Assembly: GCF_003240565.2 (NCBI RefSeq)
Contig: NZ_CP117255.1
Span: 1,240,001-1,304,000, forward strand
DNA: 64,000 nucleotides
Source: Rhizobium tumorigenes
GTDB lineage: Bacteria; Pseudomonadota; Alphaproteobacteria; Rhizobiales; Rhizobiaceae
Reading direction: 5' to 3'
The translations under genes were made by a program, and so were the position numbers. Of the stretch, positions 29,797 through 38,343 are shown in pieces. The first letter of the stretch is position 1; each line of letters begins with the position of its first letter. The notes beneath the pieces are model-generated. The model saw only the letters and a list, made by a program, of their open reading frames with translations, was not told the DNA's origin and did no database searches.

Positions 29797-30630
29797 TCAG
29801 GTCAGCTGCCGCTCGATTGCCTTCGCCGCTTCCCAGAGTTCTTCCATTCTCTCCAGGGTCGCTGCCTCCAGCGTTTCGCCTTCTGCCTGAAGCGTGCGCT
29901 CGATATGGCCGAAGCGGCGGCGGAATTTGGCGTTGGTGCCGCGCAGCGCCTGCTCCGGATCGGCATCGACATGCCGACCGACATTGACGACGGCAAAGAT
30001 GAGATCGCCGAGCTCGTCGCGGACCTTGGCCTGATCGCCCTCTCTCAGCGCCTCGCGCAATTCTCCGATTTCCTCCTCGATCTTGTCGAGGATAGGTTCT
30101 GCCGTAGACCAGTCGAAGCCGACCTTGGCGGAGCGTTCCTGCAGCTTGAGGGCCTCCGTCAGGGCCGGAAAGCTGCGCTGCACCGAACCGAGATAACCGG
30201 CGTCCGGATCGGCCTTCGATCCGCGCTTGGCGCGCCGTTCTGCCCGGAGCCGCTTCTCCTCGGTCTTGATCTGATCCCATTGCAGCTTTACGGCGCCGGG
30301 CGTGGATGCGTCGGACACGGCAAAGACATGCGGATGGCGCCGCACCATCTTGGCCGTGATGGCTTCGACCACGTCTCCGAACGAAAACTCCCCGGCTTCT
30401 TCCGCCATGCGGGCGTGAAACACGACCTGCAGCAGGAGGTCGCCGAGCTCGTCGCAGAGATCGTCCATATCGTTGCGCTCGATCGCGTCCGATACTTCGT
30501 AGGCCTCTTCGATAGTGTAGGGCTTGATGCTCTCGAACGTCTGGACGATATCCCACGGGCAGCCAATCTGCGGGTCGCGCAGTGCTGCCATGATCTCGAT
30601 CAGGCGCGAAATGTCCTTGGAAGCTTCCAT
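29797..30630 (-). CDS. mazG: Nucleoside triphosphate pyrophosphohydrolase MazG
   Basis: Hydrolyses NTPs/dNTPs to NMP and PPi; house-cleaning and (p)ppGpp balance. The 277 residues hold two all-alpha MazG repeats: the first with CPWDIVQTFESIKPYTIEEA and DELGDLLLQVVFHARMAEE, the second with EEEIGELREALREG and DELGDLIFAVVNVGRH (the EExxE and ExxD metal ligands). An ATG at 30630 is used; a GTG one codon upstream is possible. It converges on hflX, 18 nt apart, and follows the deaminase gene on the same strand after 27 nt. Confidence 0.95.
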   Translation of the reverse strand: MEASKDISRLIEIMAALRDPQIGCPWDIVQTFESIKPYTIEEAYEVSDAIERNDMDDLCDELGDLLLQVVFHARMAEEAGEFSFGDVVEAITAKMVRRHPHVFAVSDASTPGAVKLQWDQIKTEEKRLRAERRAKRGSKADPDAGYLGSVQRSFPALTEALKLQERSAKVGFDWSTAEPILDKIEEEIGELREALREGDQAKVRDELGDLIFAVVNVGRHVDADPEQALRGTNAKFRRRFGHIERTLQAEGETLEAATLERMEELWEAAKAIERQLT

Positions 30631-30657
30631 CACGATGTCTCGGTCACTTTTCGGTCG

Positions 30658-31242
30658 TCAGTTGAGGGGAATGGCGTTGTCGTCTTTCGTCGCCTGATAG
30701 CTGTCCGAAAGTTGATCGTAGACGGCTTTGATCCTCGCTGTCTGTGCCTCGAGCGCCGCCTTGACTGGCTCCGGTTCGATGGTGACGAGGTCGGCGATGG
30801 CAAAGGAATTCCAGAAGGCGTTCTGCTTGCGGTAACCGCCGGGTTCGAGACCGAAAACCTCGCTCAGGATCTTCAAGTCGTGGGGTATGGCGAAGGCATC
30901 GCGCGAATCCTCGTGGCTGAAGAAATAGTAGAAATTGTCGAACCCCGCCCACGTGATTGCCGACATGCACATACTGCAGGGTTCGTGAGTCGACAGGAAG
31001 ATCAGATCCTTGGTGTCAGGTGTCTCACCCATCTCGTAGAACCGCTTCAGCGTGTGCACCTCGCCGTGCCAGAGCGGGTTTTCCAACTCGTTATTGGTGG
31101 CGGCAACGACGAGCGATAGGTCGGACTTGCGCAGAATGGCCGCGCCGAACACCTTGTTGCCGTCGGCAACGCCTTTTTCCGTCAGGGGAAGGATGCTCTG
31201 CTCGATGACGTCGAGGAGACGGGCGACAATAGTGGGTGACAC
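30658..31242 (-). CDS. Zinc-dependent nucleobase/nucleotide deaminase family protein
   Basis: 194 residues of the CMP/dCMP- or guanine-deaminase superfamily: zinc/catalytic motif HGEV (about 58-61) and PCSMC (about 87-91). The precise base is not clear; the C-terminal half (DAFAIPHDLKILSEVFGLEPGGY) does not match the tRNA-specific TadA enzymes I know. The GTG start at 31242 is supported by AAGGAG 9 nt upstream. It is transcribed towards mazG and is probably co-transcribed, which would fit a nucleotide-sanitising role (inference). Confidence 0.75.
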   Translation of the reverse strand: MSPTIVARLLDVIEQSILPLTEKGVADGNKVFGAAILRKSDLSLVVAATNNELENPLWHGEVHTLKRFYEMGETPDTKDLIFLSTHEPCSMCMSAITWAGFDNFYYFFSHEDSRDAFAIPHDLKILSEVFGLEPGGYRKQNAFWNSFAIADLVTIEPEPVKAALEAQTARIKAVYDQLSDSYQATKDDNAIPLN

Positions 31243-31497
31243 GCGGGGGATCTCCTTGGGCGATGTTTCCGGACCTTAGCCGCACAAAACCCCCGGATGA
31301 AAGCGAAAATGGCGAATGGACATTCTTTGTCACAGAGAATAAAAATCGCCGATCTGGTCAGGGCGGCCGGTGAGTTTTACTCCAAGGCGGTGCTTGTCTG
31401 GTAAAAGAATACGCAGGGCTTCCGCTATTGGAATTTCTGTTTCTTCAATTTCCCGCTGACAAGAGCCATATTCGGGCACTCTCGAAGTGGATTGATA

Positions 31498-32934
31498 ATG
31501 CTTTCCTGGAATGAGCAGCTTTCGGTGTTTCCGGCTTTCATGCGCGTGGAAGGACGGATTACGGCCGTGTTTGGCAATGGTGACGAGGCTTTCGCCAAGG
31601 CGAGGCTTCTATCGAACACCCGTGCCAAGATCGTCGCCTATGCCGACGATCCGGCGGAAGACTATGCCGCCTTTCTCGAATCGAACGCCATCGAAACCCA
31701 TCGGAAGCCCTTTGCGCCAGAATTGATGGAGGGGGCCGTGCTCGTCTTTGCGGCCACCGGCGATGCCGCGCTCGACAGACACATCGTTGCTGCCGCGCGT
31801 GCGGCAAGAATTGTGGTAAACGCCGTCGACCAGCCGGATCAGTGCGACTTCTATACGCCGGCCATCGTCAATCGTGCCCCGCTTGCCGTTGCCATAGGCA
31901 CGGAAGGGGCGGGTCCGGTGCTGGCGCAGATGGTCCGTGCCCAGGTCGACCAGCTGCTGTCCCCATCTCTCGGCCGGCTCGCCCAACTGGCGATAAGCTA
32001 TCGCAAGGCTGTGGAAGAACGCATCCCGAAGGGCGTGGCGCGCCGCATCTTCTGGCGTCGTTTCTTTTCAGGCGGCGTCGCCGATGCCATGGTCACCGGC
32101 GATGTCACGCAGGCACAGCATGCCGCCGACGGGCTGCTCGCACAATCCGGGCGCGCCGAGGGGCACGTCTGGCTGGTTGGCGCAGGACCCGGTGCCGAAG
32201 ACCTGCTGACGCTGCGTGCCCAGCGAGTGATGATGGAAGCCGATGTGCTGGTCTATGACGCACTTGTTCCGCAGGCCATCGTCGACATGGGCCGCCGCGA
32301 TGCAGAGCGCCTGTCGGTGGGCAAGCGCAAGGGCTGCCATTCGAAGTCGCAAGCCGAAATCAACGATCTGCTGGTACAGCTCGGTCGCGATGGCAAGCGG
32401 GTCGTCCGCTTGAAATCGGGCGATCCGCTGATCTACGGACGTGCCGCCGAAGAAATGGGAGCACTTCGAGCAGCAGGCATTTCCTATGAAATTATTCCCG
32501 GCATCACCTCGGCTTTGGCTGCGGCTGCAGATTTCCAGCTGCCGCTGACATTGCGCGGCGTTGCCTCGTCGCTGGTCTTCACGACAGGCCACGACCTCAC
32601 CGGCGACACCCTGCCGGATTGGGCGAGCCTGGCGATATCGGGCGCCACCATCGCCGTCTACATGGGACGCACCGTGGCCGCCTCGGTCGCAGGCCGGCTG
32701 ATGGAAGCGGGACTTCCGGCGGAGACGACGGTCGCCGTCATCGAGAACGCCAGCCGCGTCGATCGCCGCCTGTTGCACGGAACGCTGAAGGATCTTCCGG
32801 ATCTGGAGTTCCGAGACGAACTTACCGGTCCGGTCATGGTCATCATCGGCGAAGCCGTGGCGGGCGCCAATTTCGATCACTCCGAGCCGCTGGTGCACCG
32901 GCAGTCCGTGGCTCAAGAACGTGCGAGGAACTGA
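31498..32934 (+). CDS. cysG: Siroheme synthase CysG (dehydrogenase/ferrochelatase plus SAM methyltransferase)
   Basis: 478 residues. The N-terminal Met8-like half (1-about 200) has the dinucleotide motif AVFGNGDEAFAKARLL and VNAVDQPDQCDFYTPA. The C-terminal uroporphyrinogen-III methyltransferase half has VWLVGAGPGAEDLLTLRA, RLKSGDPLIYGRAAEEM and MGRTVAASVAGRLM. Makes siroheme, the prosthetic group of the sulfite reductase encoded two genes downstream. The ATG at 31498 is used; the ribosome site is weak. First gene of the sulfite-reduction operon, divergent from the deaminase across 255 bp in which I see no clear operator. Confidence 0.95.
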   Translation: MLSWNEQLSVFPAFMRVEGRITAVFGNGDEAFAKARLLSNTRAKIVAYADDPAEDYAAFLESNAIETHRKPFAPELMEGAVLVFAATGDAALDRHIVAAARAARIVVNAVDQPDQCDFYTPAIVNRAPLAVAIGTEGAGPVLAQMVRAQVDQLLSPSLGRLAQLAISYRKAVEERIPKGVARRIFWRRFFSGGVADAMVTGDVTQAQHAADGLLAQSGRAEGHVWLVGAGPGAEDLLTLRAQRVMMEADVLVYDALVPQAIVDMGRRDAERLSVGKRKGCHSKSQAEINDLLVQLGRDGKRVVRLKSGDPLIYGRAAEEMGALRAAGISYEIIPGITSALAAAADFQLPLTLRGVASSLVFTTGHDLTGDTLPDWASLAISGATIAVYMGRTVAASVAGRLMEAGLPAETTVAVIENASRVDRRLLHGTLKDLPDLEFRDELTGPVMVIIGEAVAGANFDHSEPLVHRQSVAQERARN

Positions 32935-32935
32935 G

Positions 32936-33250
32936 ATGGCAGACAAGGTCCTGACCGCTAACCGCCTGACTGACGGCATTTCCGTCTGGCTTGACGCCAA
33001 CGGCCAATGGGCCACGTCTCTGCAGGAAGCGCTTGTTGCACGCCATGCCGAGGCTGTCGCTGCCCTCGAGGCGATCGGCAAGCAGTCCTACGCGGATAAC
33101 AAGGTCGTTGACGTGAATGTCATCGACGTCCAAGAAACGGACGGTGTCCTGTGGCCGCTGCGCCTTCGCGAGCGCATTCGGGCTGAAGGTCCGACCATGG
33201 AATACGCGCCGGGCTATCCGGTCGCCGATCCCAAATTTATTGATGCCTGA
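32936..33250 (+). CDS. DUF2849 protein of the sulfite-reduction operon
   Basis: 104 residues starting MADKVLTANRLTDGISVWLD and ending YAPGYPVADPKFIDA. No catalytic motif is recognisable. DUF2849 genes sit regularly between cysG and the sulfite/nitrite reductase gene in Alphaproteobacteria, so a helper role in sulfite reduction is likely but unproven. The start follows the cysG stop by 1 nt, with GAGGA as ribosome site. Confidence 0.82.
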   Translation: MADKVLTANRLTDGISVWLDANGQWATSLQEALVARHAEAVAALEAIGKQSYADNKVVDVNVIDVQETDGVLWPLRLRERIRAEGPTMEYAPGYPVADPKFIDA

Positions 33251-33258
33251 GGAAGACG

Positions 33259-34929
33259 ATGTATCGCTACGACGAATTTGACCATGCCTTTGTCGCCGAA
33301 CGCGTCGCCCAGTTTCGCGATCAGGTCGAGCGCCGGCTGTCCGGCGAGCTGACCGAGGATGCCTTCAAGCCCCTGCGCCTGATGAACGGCGTCTATCTGC
33401 AGCTCCACGCCTACATGCTGCGCATCGCCATTCCCTACGGCACGCTGAGTTCGAAGCAAATGCGCATGCTCGCCCATGTGGCGCGCACCTATGACCGCGG
33501 CTATGGCCACTTCACCACGCGCCAGAACCTGCAGTTTAACTGGCCGAAGCTTTCCGACATGCCGGCGGTGCTCGACGACCTGTCGAAGGTTGAGATGCAT
33601 GCCATCCAGACATCCGGCAACTGTATTCGCAACGTCACGGCAGACCATTTTGCCGGTGCCGCGGCCGACGAAGTTGCCGATCCGCGGCCCTATGCGGAGA
33701 TCCTAAGGCAGTGGTCGTCGGTTCACCCGGAATTCTCGCTGCTGCCGCGAAAGTTTAAGATTGCTGTGACCGGCGCAGAGCGCGACCGCGCCGCCATCCA
33801 GGTGCACGACATCGGCCTGCATCTGAAGAAGAACGAACAGGGCGAGATCGGTTTCGCGGTCTATGTCGGCGGTGGCCAGGGCCGCACGCCGATGATCGCC
33901 AAGCTGATCCGCGAATTCCTGCCGGAAGAGGACCTGCTGTCCTACACGACCGCCATCATGCGCGTTTACAATCTGCACGGTCGTCGCGACAACAAGTACA
34001 AGGCGCGCATCAAGATCCTGGTGCACGAGACCGGTGCCGAGGAGCTTGCCCGCCAGGTGGAGGTCGAGTTCGCGCAGTTGAAGGACACGGAACTGAGACT
34101 TCCGGAAGCGGACGTACAGGCAATAACATCCTATTTCGCACTCCCTGACATGCCGGAGCGGTCCGAGGGGTGGGAAAGCCTGGCGCGCTGGAAGAAGGCC
34201 GACCCGGATTTTGCCCGCTGGGTCCAGCAGAACGTCCAGCCGCACAAGAACCCCGACTATGGCATGGTGACGATCTCGTTGAAGCCGATCGGCGGCATAC
34301 CGGGCGATGCGACGGACGCACAGATGGAAATCGTCGCTGACATCGCAGAGGAATTCGCCTTCGACGAGATCCGTGTCAGCCATGAGCAGAACCTGATCCT
34401 GCCGCACGTGGCGCTTGCCGATCTGGAATCCGTCTATCGCCGACTGCAGGGCACCGGTCTCGAGACCGCCAATGCAGGGTTGATCACCGATATCATTGCG
34501 TGTCCCGGGCTAGACTACTGCGCGCTGGCAAATGCCCGTTCGATCCCGCTGGCGCAGGAGATCTCGACGCGCTTCGGCTCGTTCGAGCGTCAGGCGGAAA
34601 TCGGTGAATTGAAGATCAAGATTTCCGGTTGCATCAACGCCTGCGGCCATCACCACGTCGGTCATATCGGCTTGCTTGGAGTCGAGAAGAAGGGCGCGGA
34701 GCTCTACCAGATCACGCTCGGCGGCTCCGGCGACGAAAACACATCCATCGGAGAAATCATCGGTCGCGGTTTCGATCCGGACAAGGTGACCGACGCCATC
34801 GAGACGCTGGTCAATACCTATCTCGGTCTGAGGCTGGATCCGTCAGAGATCTTCCTCGCCGCCTACAGGCGTGTCGGGCCGCAGCCCTTCAAGGATGCGC
34901 TTTACGGCTCGGCAGCGGAAGCCGCATAG
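33259..34929 (+). CDS. cysI: Nitrite/sulfite reductase, siroheme-[4Fe-4S] (assimilatory sulfite reductase)
   Basis: Six-electron reduction of sulfite to sulfide. The 556 residues have the two-repeat ferredoxin-like/siroheme fold; the cluster ligands are in ACPGLDYCALA (about Cys415, Cys421) and SGCINACGHHHVG (about Cys458, Cys462). Substrate residues around RQNLQFNWP and HEQNLILPHV are visible. The neighbours cysG and DUF934 argue for sulfite rather than nitrite. No flavoprotein partner (CysJ) is next to it, so electrons probably come from ferredoxin. Confidence 0.93.
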   Translation: MYRYDEFDHAFVAERVAQFRDQVERRLSGELTEDAFKPLRLMNGVYLQLHAYMLRIAIPYGTLSSKQMRMLAHVARTYDRGYGHFTTRQNLQFNWPKLSDMPAVLDDLSKVEMHAIQTSGNCIRNVTADHFAGAAADEVADPRPYAEILRQWSSVHPEFSLLPRKFKIAVTGAERDRAAIQVHDIGLHLKKNEQGEIGFAVYVGGGQGRTPMIAKLIREFLPEEDLLSYTTAIMRVYNLHGRRDNKYKARIKILVHETGAEELARQVEVEFAQLKDTELRLPEADVQAITSYFALPDMPERSEGWESLARWKKADPDFARWVQQNVQPHKNPDYGMVTISLKPIGGIPGDATDAQMEIVADIAEEFAFDEIRVSHEQNLILPHVALADLESVYRRLQGTGLETANAGLITDIIACPGLDYCALANARSIPLAQEISTRFGSFERQAEIGELKIKISGCINACGHHHVGHIGLLGVEKKGAELYQITLGGSGDENTSIGEIIGRGFDPDKVTDAIETLVNTYLGLRLDPSEIFLAAYRRVGPQPFKDALYGSAAEAA

Positions 34930-34938
34930 GGGATGACC

Positions 34939-35451
34939 ATGACACGTATCTGGAAAGAGACCGGCTTTGTCGACAACGATCCCTGGGTCGTCGAAACCGA
35001 AGAAGTCCAAGCGACGGAAAGCCAGACCCGGTTGCTCGATATCGACACCCTGGTGGCACGGGCAGAGGAAAGCAATGACGTCGGTCTCGGCGTGCTGCTG
35101 AAGCCTGCCGATGACGTCCTGCGGCTGGAGCCGTATCTCGATCGTCTGGACATCGTTGCGGTATCGTTTCCGGCGTTCAACGATGGCCGTGGCTTCAGCC
35201 AGGCCTCGCTGCTTCGCCAGCGACTGGGTTACGCCGGCGAGGTTCGCGCCATCGGAGACGTGCTGATCGACCAGGTGCCGCTGATGCTGCGTTGCGGCTT
35301 CGACAGCTTTGCCGTGACGAATGCGACTGCCTTGAAGCGCCTCTCGGAAAACAGGCTGCCCGGGATCCAGTACCACTACCAGCCCACGGCCCAGCCGGCA
35401 GAGGCAGGGCAGGGCTACAGCTGGCGCCGGATTTCGCCGAAGACGGCCTGA
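34939..35451 (+). CDS. DUF934 protein of the sulfite-reduction operon
   Basis: 170 residues: MTRIWKETGFVDNDPWVV, a central PADDVLRLEPYLDRLDIVAVSFPAFNDGRGFS, and C-terminal YQPTAQ. DUF934 proteins are consistently next to sulfite reductase and are annotated as putative oxidoreductase partners; no cofactor motif is evident. The second of two ATGs is preferred because AGGGG lies 6 nt upstream; the other is at 34933. Confidence 0.85.
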   Translation: MTRIWKETGFVDNDPWVVETEEVQATESQTRLLDIDTLVARAEESNDVGLGVLLKPADDVLRLEPYLDRLDIVAVSFPAFNDGRGFSQASLLRQRLGYAGEVRAIGDVLIDQVPLMLRCGFDSFAVTNATALKRLSENRLPGIQYHYQPTAQPAEAGQGYSWRRISPKTA

Positions 35452-35518
35452 TATTGGTCTCGGTTCACCGTATCGCGGTATCCTGCAGGCTTGAAACCTG
35501 ACAAGTAGGTGCATATTT

Positions 35519-35544
35519 CCGTTCCTCGCTGCATTGCGGAACGG
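35519..35544. promoter_or_regulatory. Imperfect hairpin upstream of fpr
   Basis: Arms CCGTTC (35519-35524) and GAACGG (35539-35544) with an inner CGC/GCG pair. No T run follows. It may be an attenuating structure of the sulfite operon or an operator for fpr, about 80 nt before the fpr start. Confidence 0.3.
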
Positions 35545-35626
35545 CATGCCTTCAAATTGCGGGCATTGTGGAATATCAGCCTGCGATCGATAGAAGTCGC
35601 ACACGCATTATGGGATCTGAAATCGC

Positions 35627-36439
35627 ATGAACGCCCCCACGACGACAGATGAATTTGCCTCAACCGTACCCGCCGGCGTCTTCGCCGAGACGGTTTTGAG
35701 TGTCACTCACTACACCGATCGCCTGTTCCGCTTCACCATGACGAGGCCGCAGGGCTTCCGCTTTCGCTCCGGCGAGTTTGCGATGATCGGTCTGATGGTC
35801 AACGGCAAGCCGATTTACCGGGCCTATTCGATCGCCAGCCCTGCTTGGGCCGACGAACTCGAATTCTTCTCCATCAAGGTACCGGACGGTCCCCTGACGT
35901 CGCACCTGCAGGGCATTAAGCCGGGCGACCAGGTGCTCATGCGCAAGAAGCCAACGGGCACGCTGGTGCTGGACGCGCTCACCCCCGGAAAACGCCTCTA
36001 CATGTTTTCCACCGGTACCGGCATCGCGCCGTTCGCGAGCCTCATCCGCGATCCCGAGACCTACGAAAAGTTCGACGAAGTCATCCTGACGCACACCTGC
36101 CGCGAAATCTCGGAGCTGAAATACGGCTTCGATCTCGTCCATGAGATTCAACACGACGAGTTGCTGAGCGAGATCGTCGGGTCGAAGCTTCGCCACTACG
36201 CGACCGTCACGCGCGAAGATTTCGAGTATCGCGGCCGGATAACGGATCTCATTTCTTCCGGCAAGCTATTCACCGACCTCGGCGTGCCGCCCATCGATCG
36301 CGCCATCGACCGCGGTATGATTTGCGGATCTTCGGAGATGTTGAAAGAGACGAAGGAAATTCTGGAGAGGGCCGGTCTCGACGAAGGCGCCAACAACAAG
36401 CCGGGCGAATTCGTCATCGAAAGGGCATTCGTCGGCTGA
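35627..36439 (+). CDS. fpr: Ferredoxin-NADP+ reductase
   Basis: Moves electrons between NADPH and ferredoxin or flavodoxin. The 270 residues have the FAD motif YRAYSIASPAW (about residues 65-75) and the NADP motif FSTGTGIAPFASLIRDP, and the bacterial FPR C-terminus ending FVIERAFVG. It lies 175 bp after DUF934 in the same direction and could feed reductant to the ferredoxin-type sulfite reductase (inference). It is also a classic oxidative-stress gene elsewhere. A strong terminator follows. Confidence 0.94.
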   Translation: MNAPTTTDEFASTVPAGVFAETVLSVTHYTDRLFRFTMTRPQGFRFRSGEFAMIGLMVNGKPIYRAYSIASPAWADELEFFSIKVPDGPLTSHLQGIKPGDQVLMRKKPTGTLVLDALTPGKRLYMFSTGTGIAPFASLIRDPETYEKFDEVILTHTCREISELKYGFDLVHEIQHDELLSEIVGSKLRHYATVTREDFEYRGRITDLISSGKLFTDLGVPPIDRAIDRGMICGSSEMLKETKEILERAGLDEGANNKPGEFVIERAFVG

Positions 36440-36459
36440 TGCTGGCGTAACCGCACAGC

Positions 36460-36490
36460 AAAGGGCCGTGCGACGAACGCACGGCCCTTT
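36460..36490. terminator. Terminator shared by fpr and the convergent small gene
   Basis: Perfect 13-bp stem AAAGGGCCGTGCG (36460-36472) and CGCACGGCCCTTT (36478-36490) with a 5-nt loop. A and T at the stem base give short U runs on either strand. Confidence 0.88.
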
Positions 36491-36521
36491 CTAGGACGCA
36501 AAACGCTATACGTTCAATCCC

Positions 36522-36728
36522 TTAGCGATCTACCGTCGTATCGGTAGCCGGCGGCCGTCTCTTGGCTGCCATCAGCAGGTCCAGTTCCGTGGAAGAAGGA
36601 CCGAACTTGGTGAAGAGGCGTTCCGCCTCTTCTGCTTCGAGACTGTACTTCTCTGCAAACTCACCGACACTGTAAGGGCGACCTCTGGTGACTTTGCGGT
36701 TGGTTGAAGCGAGCGATATTTCCGTCAT
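36522..36728 (-). CDS. Small protein of unknown function (68 residues)
   Basis: MTEISLAS start with GGGGAG 6 nt upstream. The core RGRPYSVGEFAEKYSLEAEE followed by AERLFTKFGPSSTELDLLM looks like two helices with a helix-turn-helix flavour, but I recognise no family. It lies 32 nt after the GlsB-like gene on the same strand, so the two probably share a message. No signal or membrane segment. Confidence 0.6.
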   Translation of the reverse strand: MTEISLASTNRKVTRGRPYSVGEFAEKYSLEAEEAERLFTKFGPSSTELDLLMAAKRRPPATDTTVDR

Positions 36729-36760
36729 TTCGTTCTCCCCACAAAACGAAGTGCGTCAGA

Positions 36761-37015
36761 TTAGCGGCGAATAAGACGTCCAACAGCGATCAGAATGCAT
36801 GCGCCGATGAAGCCGGCAATCAAGTATGCGATCCAGCCGGTGCCGAGGCTGATGTGAAGTGCGCCGAGGATAAAGTTCGCGACGATTGCGCCGACGATAC
36901 CCAGAATGATGTTCATGATAATGCCGGTGTTGCTCTTCATGAACATTTCGGCCAGCCAGCCTGCGAGGCCACCGATAACAATCGCTGCGATCCAACCAAT
37001 TTGTGCGTCTTGCAT
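36761..37015 (-). CDS. GlsB/YeaQ/YmgE-family membrane protein (third copy)
   Basis: 84 residues: [40 protein letters not shown] and IAYLIAGFIGACILIAVGRL form three Gly-rich hydrophobic helices. Very similar in design to the protein at 16015-16260. The ATG at 37015 has a CCGGAGAG site. Function unknown; homologues are often induced by stress. Confidence 0.87.
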   Translation of the reverse strand: MQDAQIGWIAAIVIGGLAGWLAEMFMKSNTGIIMNIILGIVGAIVANFILGALHISLGTGWIAYLIAGFIGACILIAVGRLIRR

Positions 37016-37273
37016 AATATTCTCTCCGGTTAAGTAAAATCCCACATAGAATGCACTTCACGCAGATTTGTTCCAGGAGCCGGGCGAATAAAATGCGTTT
37101 ATTCAACTCTGTAGCCGAATATATTTGTTACATCGCCAACGCCGATGCAGCGACACCTCGCGTGACCGACTCGGAGATCGATTGCGGCGATCAAGCAGGA
37201 TCGATAGATCGCTTCATCACTTGTTTCGGCGGCCAAGCGAAGTGCCACTTCTCGGAATGTAAATTTGCTGGGG

Positions 37274-37349
37274 TGGTGGGCGGGATGGGACTCGAACCCA
37301 TGACCATTCGATTAAAAGTCGAATGCTCTACCAGCTGAGCTACCCGCCC
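37274..37349 (-). tRNA. tRNA-Lys (anticodon TTT)
   Basis: 76 nt on the minus strand including an encoded CCA. The acceptor stem is GGGCGGG/CCCGCCC with discriminator A; the D-loop region is TAGCTCAGCTGGTAGAGC; the anticodon stem TTCGA/TCGAA carries loop CTTTTAA (anticodon UUU); the T-loop is GTTCGAGTC. Confidence 0.97.
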
Positions 37350-37397
37350 CACCGTTGGCCTTGGGTCTCTGAAACGACCCTGCCGGAAGTGCGCGGA

Positions 37398-37425
37398 ACA
37401 TAGGCAGACGTCCCGATGCGGTCAA
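37398..37425 (-). promoter_or_regulatory. Promoter of tRNA-Lys
   Basis: On the minus strand TTGACC (37425-37420), 16 nt, CTATGT (37403-37398). This is near consensus for a rhizobial sigma70 promoter. Transcription would begin near 37391, about 40 nt before the tRNA 5' end. Confidence 0.6.
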
Positions 37426-37545
37426 CCCGGAAAATCGTGCTTTTTCGTCGCACAAACCGGTTTTCTTTTCCCGTCCTCAAAAGGTGATTGGCTTTGGGGT
37501 AATGCCAGCGATAGGTAAGCGATCTCGCTGGATCTGGAGTGTTTC

Positions 37546-38298
37546 GTGTCGATTGCCGATATTTCGCTGCTCAGTGCTCTGCTGGCTGGTGCGTTGTCCT
37601 TCCTGTCGCCTTGCGTCCTGCCGCTGGTGCCGCCGTACCTCTGCTACATGGCGGGCATCTCGGTCGAGCAGTTTCGTGGCGGCGGTGCGGTTGTCACGGA
37701 TAAGTCGCAGGTGCGCGGCGGCGTGTTGCTGTCGGCGCTGTTTTTCACGCTGGGTTTTTCCACCGTCTTCGTGGCCCTCGGCGCCGGGGCCTCGACTGTC
37801 GGCCTGATGCTGCGTCAGCATCTTGATCTGCTGGCCCAGGTCGGTGGCTTCATCATTATCGTCATGGGCCTGAATTTCCTGGGCATCCTGCGGTTCGGCC
37901 TGCTGTCGCGGGAGGCGCGGTTCCAGGGGGGCGGCAAGCCTGCGACCTGGACCGGCGCCTATGTCATGGGTCTGGCCTTCGCCTTCGGCTGGACGCCATG
38001 TATCGGCCCGGTGCTCGGCGCCATCCTCGGAGTTGCCGCCTCGCGCGAAACAGTCGGTGCCGGAGCAGGGCTACTTGCCGTCTATTCGCTAGGCCTTGCC
38101 GTGCCATTCTGGATTGCCGCAGGATTTTCCGGCGCCTTTATGGGCTTTCTGGCACGCTTCCGTCGTCATCTCGGCCTGGTCGAAAAGGTGATGGGAGCTT
38201 TCCTGGTGCTGACCGGGCTGGCCTTCATGTTCGGTTTTGTCAGTCAAGCCGCAATCTGGTTCCAGCAGACCTTTCCCATCCTCATGCAAATCGGGTAG
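37546..38298 (+). CDS. ccdA: CcdA-family thiol-disulfide transmembrane transporter
   Basis: 250 residues with six membrane helices; passes reducing equivalents from cytoplasmic thioredoxin to periplasmic partners for cytochrome c maturation. The paired redox Cys are in FLSPCVLPLVPPYL (Cys23) and GWTPCIGPVLG (about Cys152), each with the flanking prolines of the family. GTG start with a GGAG site. The tRNA-Lys gene diverges upstream. Confidence 0.92.
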   Translation: MSIADISLLSALLAGALSFLSPCVLPLVPPYLCYMAGISVEQFRGGGAVVTDKSQVRGGVLLSALFFTLGFSTVFVALGAGASTVGLMLRQHLDLLAQVGGFIIIVMGLNFLGILRFGLLSREARFQGGGKPATWTGAYVMGLAFAFGWTPCIGPVLGAILGVAASRETVGAGAGLLAVYSLGLAVPFWIAAGFSGAFMGFLARFRRHLGLVEKVMGAFLVLTGLAFMFGFVSQAAIWFQQTFPILMQIG

Positions 38299-38343
38299 CA
38301 AGGCGAACTAATATTCTCCCGCTTTTCGAATCGGAAATGCCTG

